Shown: positions 51,369-60,743, counted from the stretch's first letter. The stretch: 64,000 bases of DNA from Streptomyces sp. TBY4 (GCF_024213195.1 NZ_JANAVF010000002.1:248001-312000); one strand, 5' to 3'. Translations and numbers: made by a program. Notes: a model not told the origin generated them from the letters alone.

Positions 51369-52271
51369 ATGAGCCATGTCGCGTACGAGTTGGGCACACA
51401 GCCCGCATGCTGGGAACGGGCCGCAGAACTGGCCCCGGAACACCGGGCGGTGCTGCCGCGGCCGGGGGAGCGTACCGCGATCGTCGGATGCGGGACCTCG
51501 TACTACATGGCCCAGGCCGCCGCCGTGCTGCGCGAGGAGGCCGGGCAGGGCGAGACGGACGCCTTCCCGGCCTCGGAGTTCCCCCGCCACCGGCGCTACG
51601 ACCGGGTCGTCGCGCTGACCAGGTCCGGAACCACCACCGAGGTGCTCGACCTGCTGGCCGGGCTGCGGGACGCGGGCATCCCCACCACCGCCGTCATCGG
51701 CGACCCCGCCACCCCCGTCATCACCCTCGCCGACGAGCTCGTCGTCCTGGACTTCGCCGACGAGCAGTCCGTCGTCCAGACCCGCTTCGCCACCACCGCC
51801 CTCACCCTGCTGCGCGCCCACGTCGGACTGCACAGCCCGTCCGTGGTCGCCGACGCGCGCGCCGCACTCACCGACCCGCTCCCCGCCGAGCTGGAGACCC
51901 GGGGCCAGTTCACCTTCCTCGGGCGGGGCTGGAGCGTCGGACTCGCCCATGAGGCCGCCCTGAAGATGCGCGAAGCCGCCCTGGCCTGGTCCGAGGCCTA
52001 CCCGGCCATGGAGTACCGGCACGGCCCCATCAGCGTCTCGGCGCCCGGCACCGCCACCTGGTCGCTCGGCGACGCGCCCGAAGGGCTCGCCGAGCAGGTC
52101 CGGGGCACCGGCGCCCAGTGGGTGGCCGGCCACCTCGACCCGCTCGCCGAGCTGGTCCGCGTCCACCGCCTGGCCGTCGCGGTCGCCGCCCACCAGGGGC
52201 TCGACCCGGACGCGCCGCGCCACCTGACCCGGTCCGTCATCCTCACCGCGGGCGAGGAGGCCGTCCGATGA
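51369..52271 (+). CDS. SIS-domain sugar-phosphate isomerase/deaminase
   Basis: 300 residues. Two SIS domains (TAIVGCGTSYYMAQAAAVL; LTRSGTTTEVLDLL; second TFLGRGWSVGLAHEAALKMREA with EYRHGPIS), as in AgaS and the isomerase half of GlmS. Likely works on galactosamine- or tagatose-type 6-phosphates. Its stop overlaps the aldolase start (ATGA). Confidence 0.88.
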   Translation: MSHVAYELGTQPACWERAAELAPEHRAVLPRPGERTAIVGCGTSYYMAQAAAVLREEAGQGETDAFPASEFPRHRRYDRVVALTRSGTTTEVLDLLAGLRDAGIPTTAVIGDPATPVITLADELVVLDFADEQSVVQTRFATTALTLLRAHVGLHSPSVVADARAALTDPLPAELETRGQFTFLGRGWSVGLAHEAALKMREAALAWSEAYPAMEYRHGPISVSAPGTATWSLGDAPEGLAEQVRGTGAQWVAGHLDPLAELVRVHRLAVAVAAHQGLDPDAPRHLTRSVILTAGEEAVR

Positions 52272-53104
52272 GCCTCGCCCCCGCCGGCGGGCTCGTCCTG
52301 GACGCCGCCGCCCAGGGCCGCGCCGTCGCCGCCTTCAACATCATCACCCTGGAGCACGCCGAAGCGGTCGTCGCCGGAGCCGAAGCCGCCGGACTGCCGG
52401 TGATCCTCCAACTCAGCGAGAACGCCGTCAAGTTCCGGGGCGGGGCTCTGCTCCCGATCAGCCGCGCGGCCGTGGCCGTGGCCGAGGCCGCCGGGGTTCC
52501 GGTCGGACTCCACCTGGACCACGTCAAGAGCTCCGAACTGCTGCGGCAGGCCGTGGACGCCGGATTCAGCTCGGTCATGTACGACGCCGCGCACCTCCCC
52601 TACGCCGAGAACCTGGAGGCCACCCGCTCCGCCGCCGACTGGGCGCACGTCAACGGGCTCTGGATCGAAGCCGAACTGGGCGAGGTCGGCGGCAAGAACG
52701 GGGCCGCGCCGCTGGATCCGCACGCACCCGGAGCCCGTACCGACCCCGACGAGGCGCGGCGGTTCGTCGCCGACTCGGGAGTGGACGCGCTGGCCGTGGC
52801 CATCGGCAGCAGCCACGCCATGACCAGCCGGACCGCAGCCCTGGACCACGTGCTGCTCGGCCGCCTCGCCAAGACGGTCGAGGTGCCGCTGGTGCTGCAC
52901 GGTTCCTCCGGCCTGCCGGACGCGGAACTCGCCGCGGCCGTAGCCGGTGGCATCCGCAAGGTCAACATCGGCACCGCGCTCAACGTGGCGATGACCGAGG
53001 CGATTCGCACCCATTTGACCCCTGCGGATCCCCGCCCGTATTTGACCGCTGCACGGGAGGCGATGACGGCGACGGCCGCCGCTATGATCAGCGCCCTGAA
53101 CTGA
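52268..53104 (+). CDS. Class II aldolase (tagatose/fructose-bisphosphate type)
   Basis: 278 residues from ATG 52268. Zinc ligands in GLHLDHVKSSE, LWIEAELGEVGG and LVLHGSSGLPD; DHAP-binding KVNIGTALN; acid in the LSENA region. It splits a ketose 1,6-bisphosphate into DHAP and glyceraldehyde 3-phosphate. With DeoR and SIS it is an amino-sugar or tagatose-type catabolic locus. Confidence 0.9.
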   Translation: MSLAPAGGLVLDAAAQGRAVAAFNIITLEHAEAVVAGAEAAGLPVILQLSENAVKFRGGALLPISRAAVAVAEAAGVPVGLHLDHVKSSELLRQAVDAGFSSVMYDAAHLPYAENLEATRSAADWAHVNGLWIEAELGEVGGKNGAAPLDPHAPGARTDPDEARRFVADSGVDALAVAIGSSHAMTSRTAALDHVLLGRLAKTVEVPLVLHGSSGLPDAELAAAVAGGIRKVNIGTALNVAMTEAIRTHLTPADPRPYLTAAREAMTATAAAMISALN

Positions 53105-53129
53105 CGGGAACGTTGACCGGGGGGACTGA

Positions 53130-53651
53130 ATGGACGCACAGCGGGGCCTCAGCAGCAGACGGAGGCTTCTTCTGGGACTGGGGGCCCCGCTGCTGCTCGG
53201 CGCGGCGGGGCTCGGCTACGCGGTGTGGCCCGAAGACGGGGGCGGGGAGAAGGTCCGCACCGACCTGGGCCCCCTCAACCGGCGCTTCTGGACCGCGCTG
53301 GGCGACGTCTCCGACGCGCACTGGCTGGGCTACGACATCGATGAGACCGGCAATGACCGGTCGGTCCCGAAGCCGGACTCCCGGGTACGCCTCGTCGGGG
53401 TCGCCCGCCTCAAGCAGGGCACGGCGAACCGCATCATGCGCGATCCCGCCCACCGCTTCGAGGTCGGCTCCCTGTCCGGGCTGCCCGCCCCGCTGAAGCC
53501 GTACGTCCCCTCCAGTGCGGCCTGGAAGCAGAGCGCGACCTACGACAAGGTCGCCCTGGAGGAAGGCCTGGACGTGATCCCGTCGGGCACCTTCCGCTTC
53601 GACGGCATCCGCGACCTCGTCTACTTCGACTACGTCTTCCTCTACAGCTGA
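53130..53651 (+). CDS. Membrane-anchored or Tat-exported protein, unknown
   Basis: 173 residues from ATG 53130. SSRRRLLLGLGAPLLLGAAGLGY near the start looks like a Tat signal or signal anchor (twin arginine, then hydrophobic). The soluble part (WTALGDVSDAHWLGYDIDE, TYDKVALEEGLDVIPSGTF) is not a family I know. 25 bases after the aldolase; may be co-transcribed. Confidence 0.7.
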   Translation: MDAQRGLSSRRRLLLGLGAPLLLGAAGLGYAVWPEDGGGEKVRTDLGPLNRRFWTALGDVSDAHWLGYDIDETGNDRSVPKPDSRVRLVGVARLKQGTANRIMRDPAHRFEVGSLSGLPAPLKPYVPSSAAWKQSATYDKVALEEGLDVIPSGTFRFDGIRDLVYFDYVFLYS

Positions 53652-53788
53652 GCACACCCGGGCGGCGGCGCGCGGGAATCCTCCCACTCAGCGGGAGGAC
53701 GGCCGCGGCGGCATTGAAGCCGCGCCCCGGGCGGTGTTTCGTCGGATGCCGGAGCAGAGCAGGCGCCGCCGAGGGAAGGCCACCGCAC

Positions 53789-54961
53789 ATGCCGCAGCCG
53801 TATCTTCCGCACCGCTTCGGGGTGTTCCTCGCCCCCTACCACCACCCCGACGGCGACCCGGCGCTCCAGCTGCGCCGGGACCTCGACCTCGCCGCCGACC
53901 TCGACCGGCTCGGCTACGAGGAGCTGTGGGCCGGGGAACACCACTCCGCCGGGTACGAGATCATCGCCTCGCCCGAGGTGTTCCTCGCCGCGGCCGCCGA
54001 ACGCACCAGCCGGATCATGCTCGGAACCGGGGTCAACTCGCTGCCCTACCACCAGCCGCTGATCCTCGCCGACCGGATCTGCCAGCTCGACCAGCAGTCC
54101 CGGGGGCGCGCCATGCTCGGGGTCGGTCCGGGCCAACTGCTCTCCGACGCCTTCATGATGGGCGTCGACCCGCTCGACTCCCGCGCGATGACGGCCGACT
54201 CGCTCGACGCCATCGTGCGGCTGCTGCGCGGGGAGATGGTCACGGCCGCCACCGACTGGTTCGCCCTGGAGGAGGCCCGGCTCCAGCTCGGGCCCTACCG
54301 CGGCCGGGAACTGGAGGTCGCGGTCGCCTCCGCCGTATCGCCGACCGGGGCGGTGCTCGCCGGGCGCCACGGAGTGGGGATGCTCTCGCTCGCCGCCGCC
54401 GACCCCGCCGGATACGCGGTGCTCGACGCCAACTGGGCCGCCCACGAGCGGGCCTGCGCCGAGGCGGGCCGCCCCGCCGACCGCTCCTCCTGGCGGCTGG
54501 TCACCCCCGTGCACCTGGCCGAGACCCGCGAACAGGCCCTGCGCGAAGCCGAGTACGGCACGCCCGGCATCGTGGAGTACATCGAGACCCTCGGCGGCAG
54601 CCGCCTCGACGGCTGCGCCACCCCGGCCGGCGCCGTCGAACGCTGGACCACCGAAGGGCTGCCCACCTTCGGCCGGGCCGTCATCGGCACCCCCGAGGAC
54701 GCCGTCCGGCGGATCGGGCAACTCGCCGACAAGACCGGCGGGTTCGGTACCTTCCTCATCCTCCGGCTCGACCTCGCCGAGCCCGCCGCCGCCCTGCGCA
54801 GCCTGGAGCTCTTCGCCGAACGGGTCGTACCCCGGCTCACCGGCCACACCGAGGCGCGCCGCGCCAGCCTGGACTGGGCCGGGCGCAACAGCGAACGGTT
54901 CGTCGGGGCCCTGCGCCGCTCCACGATGGAAGCCATCGCCCGCAAGGGGGAGGTCCGTTGA
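53789..54961 (+). CDS. Luciferase-like (LLM) flavin-dependent monooxygenase
   Basis: 390 residues from ATG 53789. Bacterial luciferase-like barrel: RFGVFLAPYHHPDGDPALQL, LGYEELWAGEHHSAGYEII, GTGVNSLPYHQPLILADRIC and RAMLGVGPGQLLSDAFMMG. Uses reduced FMN or F420 to oxidise an organic substrate. The alcohol dehydrogenase next door overlaps it by four bases, so the two work together, for example on an alcohol, aldehyde or ketone. Confidence 0.9.
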   Translation: MPQPYLPHRFGVFLAPYHHPDGDPALQLRRDLDLAADLDRLGYEELWAGEHHSAGYEIIASPEVFLAAAAERTSRIMLGTGVNSLPYHQPLILADRICQLDQQSRGRAMLGVGPGQLLSDAFMMGVDPLDSRAMTADSLDAIVRLLRGEMVTAATDWFALEEARLQLGPYRGRELEVAVASAVSPTGAVLAGRHGVGMLSLAAADPAGYAVLDANWAAHERACAEAGRPADRSSWRLVTPVHLAETREQALREAEYGTPGIVEYIETLGGSRLDGCATPAGAVERWTTEGLPTFGRAVIGTPEDAVRRIGQLADKTGGFGTFLILRLDLAEPAAALRSLELFAERVVPRLTGHTEARRASLDWAGRNSERFVGALRRSTMEAIARKGEVR

Positions 54962-56019
54962 GGGCCGCGGTGCTCGAGGACGGCCGCTTCCGCGTACGGG
55001 AGCACCCGGATCCGGTGCCCGGCCCCGGGCAGGCGCTCGTGGAGACCGCCGCCTGCGGGATCTGCGGCTCCGACCTCAGCGCGGTCGCGCACACCGCGGA
55101 CTTCCTCCGGGCCTCCCGGGACAGCGGAACCACCAGCTTCCTCTTCGACCCGGACCGGCCGCTGGTGATGGGCCACGAGTTCTCCGGCCGGGTCCTGTCC
55201 TACGGGCCCGGCGCGACCGGCCCCGAACCGGGCACCGGGGTCGTCGGCCTGCCCTGGGCGGTCGACCCGGGCGGGGTCGTGCGTACCGTCGGCTACAGCA
55301 ACGCCTTCCCCGGCGGATTCGGCGAACGGATCGTCGTACAGGCGCAGGCGCTGCTGCCCGTCCCGCCGTCCCTGGACCTCGGGCTCGCCGCCCTCACCGA
55401 GCCGCTGGCCGTGGGGTTCGGCAACATCGCCCGCAGCACGGCCGGCCGGGACACCCCGGCCGTGGTCGTCGGCTGCGGCCCGGTGGGCCTCGGGGCCGTG
55501 GCCGCGCTGCTGGAGCGCGGCGCCGCACCCGTGGTGGCCTCCGACCCGTCGGCGCTGCGCAGGGCCGCCGCCCTGCGGCTGGGCGCGCACGCGGTGGTGG
55601 ACCCGGCCGAGCGGGACCCCGTGGCGCTCTGCGCCGAACTCGCGGGGACCCGGCCGCGCCCCACCGTGGTCGTCAACTGCGTGGGCGTGCCCGGGATGCT
55701 GAACCGGCTCCTGCACACCGTCCCGCGCGGCACCGAGATCCTGCAGATCGGCGGGGTGATGACCGAGGACGTGATCCGGCCGGTGGTCGGCATCTACAAG
55801 GACGTCACGATCCGCATGTGCCTGACCTACCCGCCCGAGGAGTTCGGTGCCACCCTCGCCCGACTCGCCGACGGCCGCATCGACCCCGCCGCCCTGGTCA
55901 CCGGAGAAGCGGGCTTCGGCGGGCTGGACGCGGCCTTCGCCTCCCTGCGGCGGCCGGAGGAGCACATCAAGGTCCTGATCCGTCCGGGCCGGAGCGGAAA
56001 CGCCGTGGTGGCCCCCTGA
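54958..56019 (+). CDS. Zinc-type alcohol dehydrogenase without structural zinc site
   Basis: 353 residues from TTG 54958, overlapping the LLM stop as TTGA, with GGGGGAGG upstream. Catalytic Zn ligands in ACGICGSDLS and VMGHEFSG; NAD site VVGCGPVGLGAVAAL. The four-cysteine structural zinc lobe found in most family members is absent. GTG 54970 is another start. Oxidises or reduces a carbonyl, coupled to the monooxygenase. Confidence 0.85.
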   Translation: MRAAVLEDGRFRVREHPDPVPGPGQALVETAACGICGSDLSAVAHTADFLRASRDSGTTSFLFDPDRPLVMGHEFSGRVLSYGPGATGPEPGTGVVGLPWAVDPGGVVRTVGYSNAFPGGFGERIVVQAQALLPVPPSLDLGLAALTEPLAVGFGNIARSTAGRDTPAVVVGCGPVGLGAVAALLERGAAPVVASDPSALRRAAALRLGAHAVVDPAERDPVALCAELAGTRPRPTVVVNCVGVPGMLNRLLHTVPRGTEILQIGGVMTEDVIRPVVGIYKDVTIRMCLTYPPEEFGATLARLADGRIDPAALVTGEAGFGGLDAAFASLRRPEEHIKVLIRPGRSGNAVVAP

Positions 56020-56033
56020 CCCTTCCGGATTCT

Positions 56034-56047
56034 TGGAACAGGTTCTA
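56034..56047. promoter_or_regulatory. KstR-like operator before acyl-CoA dehydrogenase
   Basis: TGGAACAGGTTCTA fits TnnAACnnGTTnnA, the KstR site of actinobacterial sterol and lipid catabolism genes. It overlaps TAGTCT (56046-56051), a good -10, and lies 65 bases before the GTG start. KstR control is inferred. Confidence 0.6.
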
Positions 56048-56111
56048 GTCTGCCCCCGCGGCGGCGGCGGACGGCCGCGCGACCTTGAGCCACGAGAGAC
56101 CCGGAGGGGCC

Positions 56112-57302
56112 GTGCACCTCGAATACACGCCTGAGCAGCAGCAGTTGCGCACCGAGCTGCGCGCCTACTTCGCCGAGCTGGTCCCCGCGGACGTCTACGC
56201 CCGGTACGAGGACCCGGCCGCGCAGAAGCGCTTCTACCGGGAGACCATCCGCCGGCTCGGGGCCGACGGCTGGCTCGGCGTCGGCTGGCCCAAGGAGTAC
56301 GGCGGGCGCGGGATGTCGCCGATGGACCAGTTCATCTTCTTCGACGAGGCCGCGCAGGCCGTCGTACCGCTGCCGCTGATGGCGCTCAACACGGTCGGGC
56401 CGACCATCATGCAGTTCGGCACCGACGAGCAGAAGGCGTACTTCCTGCCCAAGATCCTCGCCGGCGAGATCGACTTCGCCATCGGCTACAGCGAGCCCGA
56501 CGCCGGCACCGACCTGGCCGCCCTCAAGTGCAAGGCCGTCCGCGAGGGCGACGAGGAGACCGGCACCTACGTGGTCGACGGGCAGAAGATCTGGACCACC
56601 AACGGCGACACCGCCGACTGGGTCTGGCTCGCCGTCCGCACCGACCCGGACGCCCCCGCCCACAAGGGCATCACCATGCTCCTGGTGCCGACCTCCGACC
56701 CCGGCTACTCCTGCACCCTCATCAACACCCTGGCCTCGCACGACACCACCGCCAGCTACTACGAGAACATCCGGGTGCCGGCGAGCCGCCGCGTCGGCCA
56801 GGAGAACAAGGGCTGGCGGCTGATCACCAACCAGCTCAACCACGAGCGCGTCACCCTCGCCGCCCACGGCACCATGGCCATCCGCGCCCTGCACGACGTC
56901 CAGCGCTGGGCCGCCGAGACCAAGCTCGCCGACGGCCGCCGGGTCATCGACCTCGCCTGGGTCCGCGGCCGACTCGCCCGCACCCACGCCCGGCTCGACG
57001 CCATGAAGCTGCTGAACTGGCAGATGGTGGGCGCCGTCCAGGACGGCAACCTCACCCCGCAGGACGCCTCCGCCGTCAAGGTCTACGGCTCCGAGGCGCG
57101 CAGGGACGCGTACGCCTGGCTGATGGAGGTGGTCGGCGCGGCCGGCTCCCTCAAGGACGGCTCCGCGGGCGCGGTCCTGCACGGGGAGCTGGAGCGCGGC
57201 TACCGCAGCGCGGTCATCTTCACCTTCGGCGGCGGCAACAACGAGATCCAGCGGGAGATCATCTCCTGGATCGGCCTCGGCATGCCGAGGGTGCGCCGCT
57301 GA
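56112..57302 (+). CDS. Acyl-CoA dehydrogenase
   Basis: 396 residues from GTG 56112 (GGAGGGG upstream). Full three-part fold: N-terminal helices (LEYTPEQQQLRTELRAYFAE), FAD region (IDFAIGYSEPDAGTDLAAL, WTTNGDTADWVWLAVRTD), C-terminal helical domain ending TFGGGNNEIQREIISWIGLG. FAD-linked oxidation of an acyl-CoA to the enoyl form. A KstR-like site at the promoter suggests sterol or unusual fatty acid substrate. Follows the LLM-ADH pair by 92 bases. Confidence 0.93.
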   Translation: MHLEYTPEQQQLRTELRAYFAELVPADVYARYEDPAAQKRFYRETIRRLGADGWLGVGWPKEYGGRGMSPMDQFIFFDEAAQAVVPLPLMALNTVGPTIMQFGTDEQKAYFLPKILAGEIDFAIGYSEPDAGTDLAALKCKAVREGDEETGTYVVDGQKIWTTNGDTADWVWLAVRTDPDAPAHKGITMLLVPTSDPGYSCTLINTLASHDTTASYYENIRVPASRRVGQENKGWRLITNQLNHERVTLAAHGTMAIRALHDVQRWAAETKLADGRRVIDLAWVRGRLARTHARLDAMKLLNWQMVGAVQDGNLTPQDASAVKVYGSEARRDAYAWLMEVVGAAGSLKDGSAGAVLHGELERGYRSAVIFTFGGGNNEIQREIISWIGLGMPRVRR

Positions 57303-57321
57303 CTGCGGGAAGCAGGGGTTC

Positions 57322-57354
57322 GGCGCCCGGCCGGGTGCGTCACGGCCGGGCGCC
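57322..57354. terminator. Bidirectional terminator
   Basis: GGCGCCCGGCCG (57322-57333) and CGGCCGGGCGCC (57343-57354) are perfect 12-base arms with a 9-base loop, between the convergent acyl-CoA dehydrogenase and permease genes. Confidence 0.8.
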
Positions 57355-57366
57355 CTCCGATGCGCG

Positions 57367-58830
57367 TCACCGGTGGTCGGGGTGGACCCAGCCGGGTTTG
57401 CGGAACTTGAGGAAGCAGACGGGCGCCACGATCCCCAGGAGCAGCAGGCCGCCGCCGACGATCAGCAGATAGCGCCACAGGGGCTGCCCGCCGAACTGGT
57501 CCGGCGGTACGAAGCCGATGAACAGGGCGGCCACCGAGGCCGCGGCACCGGTGCCCGCCACCCAGGTCACGGCGGGCACCCGGAAGCCGCGTTCTACCTC
57601 GGGCCGGGTCCTGCGGAGCCTGATCACCGCCGCGAACATCAGCAGGTAGGCGATCAGATAGATCTGCACGGTGATCACCGAGAACATCCAGTACGCACTG
57701 GAGACGTCGTCGCTGAACGCGTACAGCACACCGATCAGCGTGGTGATCACCCCCTGCGCGACCATGATGTTCTGCGGGGTGCCGTACTTGTTGAACCGCT
57801 GGAAGGCCGGGGGCAGGTAGCCCTCCTGCCGGGAGAGCAGGACCAGGCCCCTGGCCGGGCCGGACAGCCAGGTCAGCATGCCGCCGAGTGCGGCCGCCAC
57901 CAGCATCACCCCGACCACCCGCGTCATCCATCCGATGTGGAAGTGGTCGAAGAAGGCCTGGAAGGCCTGCATCAGCCCGGCGGTGAGGCTCAGTTCCGAG
58001 GACGGCATCACCCAGGAGATGGCCAGGGCCGGAAGGATGAAGATCAGCAGGACCAGGCCGGTCGCCAGGAACATCGACTTCGGGTACTCGCGCTTCGGGT
58101 GCCGCAGCGAGGAGACGTGGACGCCGTTCATCTCCATGCCCGCGTAGGACAGGAAGTTGTTGACGATCAGGACCAGGCTGGCGAGCCCCGTCCACGGCGG
58201 CAGCCAGTGGGAGGCGCCCATGGGCTGGGCGGAGGGGTTGCCCTGGCCGAGGAAGACGAGGCCGAGGGCCACCAGCAGCACGCCGGGGACCAGGGTGCCG
58301 ATGACGAGCCCGGCGGAGGAGAGTCCCGCGACCGTCTTCGTGCCCCGGGAGGAGATCCAGACCCCGGTCCAGTAGACGACGACGATGACGATCGCGACGT
58401 AGAGCCCGTTCTCCGCGAGCCCGGGGTCGATGACGTACGCGAAGGTGCTCGCCACGTACGCCAGCAGGCTCGGGTAGTACGCGATGGTCATGGCGAACTG
58501 GCACCACACCGCGACGAACCCGAGCGGTTTGCCGAGCGCCTCGCTGACCCACCGGTAGATGCCCCCGGACCACCCCGAGGCCAGCTCGGCCCCGACCAGG
58601 GCGGTCGGCAGGAGGAACACGACGGCGGGCAGCAGGTAGAGGAAGACCGCGGCGAGACCGTAGATCGCCATGGAGGGCGAGGGGCGGAGGCTGGCGACCG
58701 AGGCGGTCGTCATCAGGGCGAGCGTCACCCAGGAGATGAACTGCCTCTTCGTCCCGCGACCGGCCCCGGCCCCGGCCCCGGCCCCGTCCCCCGCCTCGGC
58801 CTCGTCAGGTGTCTCTTCCGTGGTGACCAT
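57367..58830 (-). CDS. APC-family amino acid/GABA-type permease
   Basis: 487 residues with about 12 membrane helices. SWVTLALMTTASVASLRPSPSMAIYGLAA is the first helix of the APC fold; GGIYRWVSEALGKPLGF and NNFLSYAGMEMNGVHVSSLRHPKREYP are conserved. Closest to glutamate/GABA antiporters by layout. N-terminus has a Gly/Ala repeat. Imports or exchanges an amino acid or amine; SDR upstream. Confidence 0.9.
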   Translation of the reverse strand: MVTTEETPDEAEAGDGAGAGAGAGRGTKRQFISWVTLALMTTASVASLRPSPSMAIYGLAAVFLYLLPAVVFLLPTALVGAELASGWSGGIYRWVSEALGKPLGFVAVWCQFAMTIAYYPSLLAYVASTFAYVIDPGLAENGLYVAIVIVVVYWTGVWISSRGTKTVAGLSSAGLVIGTLVPGVLLVALGLVFLGQGNPSAQPMGASHWLPPWTGLASLVLIVNNFLSYAGMEMNGVHVSSLRHPKREYPKSMFLATGLVLLIFILPALAISWVMPSSELSLTAGLMQAFQAFFDHFHIGWMTRVVGVMLVAAALGGMLTWLSGPARGLVLLSRQEGYLPPAFQRFNKYGTPQNIMVAQGVITTLIGVLYAFSDDVSSAYWMFSVITVQIYLIAYLLMFAAVIRLRRTRPEVERGFRVPAVTWVAGTGAAASVAALFIGFVPPDQFGGQPLWRYLLIVGGGLLLLGIVAPVCFLKFRKPGWVHPDHR

Positions 58831-58912
58831 GGCCCCATGCTCGGCGCCCGCCCCGCCGCCCGCACATCGAAGGCGCGCACCCCGGCGCCGGATCCGCGGC
58901 CCCGACCCCGCT

Positions 58913-59653
58913 TCAGACCTGGCCCGCTCCGCCGTCCACGGAGAGTTCGATTCCGGTGATGAAGCTGCTCTCCCGCGAGGCGAGGAACAGGGCCGCCGCG
59001 GCCACCTCCTCCGGGCGTCCGGCCCGGCCGAGGGGGACTCCGGCCGTCGCCCGTTCGCGCACCTGCGCCGGGGCGCCGGCCAGCGCCGGGGTGTCGATCG
59101 GGCCCGGGCTGAGGGTGTTGACCCGGATGGCGCGCCCCGCGAGCTCCAGTGCGAGGCTGCGCGCGAGGGACCGTACGGCCGCCTTCGTGGCGGCGTAGAC
59201 CCCGTACCGCGTGGACGCCGAGGAGCCGGCGGCCGAACCCAGGAGGATGACCGAGGCGCCGTCGCGCAGCAGCGGCAGGGCCCGTTGGACGGTGAAGAAG
59301 GCGCCCCGGAAGTTGAGGTCCGAGGTGACGTCGAACTGCTCCTCGGTGAACTCGGCGAAACCGCCGGGCGGCCCGCCGCCCGCGTTCACCACCAGCACGT
59401 CGATCGCCTCGCACCCCGCGGCGGCGACCGCCGCGTAGAGCCGGTCCAGGTCCGCGACGCGGGAGGCGTCGCCGGGGACGGCCACGGCGCCGGGCCCCAG
59501 GGTGCGGACCGCCGCGTCGAGTTCCTCCGGCCGCCTGCCGGTGACGAAGACCCGGGCGCCCTCCTCCACGAAGCGCCGTGCCGTCGCCAGGCCGATGCCG
59601 GACGAGCCGCCCGTGACCACGGCGACCTGCCCCGCCAGCTGTTCCGTACGCAT
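58913..59653 (-). CDS. Short-chain dehydrogenase/reductase
   Basis: 246 residues. Rossmann motif VVTGGSSGIGLA (near 12-20), DAS(R), NAGGGPPGGF, catalytic Ser and Tyr-x-x-x-Lys in YGVYAATKAA, and a C-terminus SVDGGAGQV typical of classical SDRs. NAD(P)-dependent; substrate unknown. 82 bases upstream of the permease, same strand. Confidence 0.92.
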   Translation of the reverse strand: MRTEQLAGQVAVVTGGSSGIGLATARRFVEEGARVFVTGRRPEELDAAVRTLGPGAVAVPGDASRVADLDRLYAAVAAAGCEAIDVLVVNAGGGPPGGFAEFTEEQFDVTSDLNFRGAFFTVQRALPLLRDGASVILLGSAAGSSASTRYGVYAATKAAVRSLARSLALELAGRAIRVNTLSPGPIDTPALAGAPAQVRERATAGVPLGRAGRPEEVAAAALFLASRESSFITGIELSVDGGAGQV

Positions 59654-59834
59654 GACCGTGCCTCCGCTTCCCGAGGGGAGGCGGGTGCGGTCCGCCGGCG
59701 GGAAAGCCTAGCGGCGCGCGCGGGCGTGCGTGCGGCCGTTCGGTGGAATGCTGGAAGGGCCGGAGGCAGCGAAGGCAGCGAAGGAATCGAAGGCACGGAC
59801 GGCGCCGACGGCACCGACGGGGGAGGAGCCGGAC

Positions 59835-60743
59835 ATGGACGAGAGCACGGGACCCGATCCGGGGCTGTACGGCCCCGGCTCCGTGACCTGGCAGTGCCAC
59901 GGCGACCCGGTCATGTGGATCGCCGGGGTCCGCGCGCTCTACCTCCAGGCCCTGCACCCGCGCGCGGTCCGCGGGGTCATGGAGAACAGCTCCGCCTTCA
60001 GCGGGGAGAACGGCGGGGGCGACGCCTGGGGACGCCTGCTGCGCACCGCCGACTTCGTCGGCACCATCACCTACGGCACCACCGGGGCCGCCGAGCGGGC
60101 CGGCGCCCGCGTCCGCAAGATCCACACCATGCTGTCGGCGACCGATCCGGCCACCGGCGCACGGTTCCGCGTGGACGAGCCCGAGCTGCTGCTCTGGATC
60201 CACTGCGCCCAGATCGACAGCTTCCTGCACGTCCTGCGCCGCTCCGGGATCCCGCTCACCCCCGAGCAGGCCGATCGCTACGTGGCGGAGAACCGCGTCA
60301 ACGCACGCCTCGTGGGCCTTGACCCGTCCGAGGTACCGGGGGACACTGCGGCCCTCGCCGCCTACTTCGAGCGGATCCGCCCCGAACTCGCCGCCGGGCC
60401 CGACGCGCACGCCGTCGACGCCTTCCTGAGCGCCCCGCCCATCCACCCCCTCCTCGTCCCTGGCCGAAACCTGGTGTGGCGCCCGTTCGCCGGCCTCGCC
60501 TACGCGACCCTCCCGGGCTGGGCGCACCAGCTGTACGGCCGCCCCGCACCCGCCCCGCGCACCGTTACCCGGCGCCTGCGTCTCACCGGTACCCTGCTGC
60601 GCAGCATTCCCGCAGGTCTGCGCTGGAAGCTCCCTCCAGGTCACATCTTGAAAGCGATGCGCCGCATGGGCCCCGGGAGCCGCCCCGCGCCGTACACACT
60701 GCGTACATCAGCGGCCATACTGGACCGGCCGGGGAGGGCGTAG
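59835..60743 (+). CDS. Oxygenase MpaB-like (DUF2236)
   Basis: 302 residues from ATG 59835 (GGAGGAG upstream). DUF2236 patterns: SVTWQCHGDPVMWIAGVRALYLQALHPRAVRG, TADFVGTITYGTTGAAERAG, VHIHG-like WIHCAQIDSFL. Homologues are rubber oxygenase Lcp and fungal MpaB; most use heme b to cleave or oxidise lipids. A short repeat region precedes the start. Followed by the kinase 27 bases later. Confidence 0.85.
   Translation: MDESTGPDPGLYGPGSVTWQCHGDPVMWIAGVRALYLQALHPRAVRGVMENSSAFSGENGGGDAWGRLLRTADFVGTITYGTTGAAERAGARVRKIHTMLSATDPATGARFRVDEPELLLWIHCAQIDSFLHVLRRSGIPLTPEQADRYVAENRVNARLVGLDPSEVPGDTAALAAYFERIRPELAAGPDAHAVDAFLSAPPIHPLLVPGRNLVWRPFAGLAYATLPGWAHQLYGRPAPAPRTVTRRLRLTGTLLRSIPAGLRWKLPPGHILKAMRRMGPGSRPAPYTLRTSAAILDRPGRA

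Noticed and set aside
59757..59810. Short GGCAGCGAA / GACGGCACC repeats as a CRISPR or minisatellite
   Set aside because: Too short and irregular; simple GC-rich sequence before the oxygenase start.
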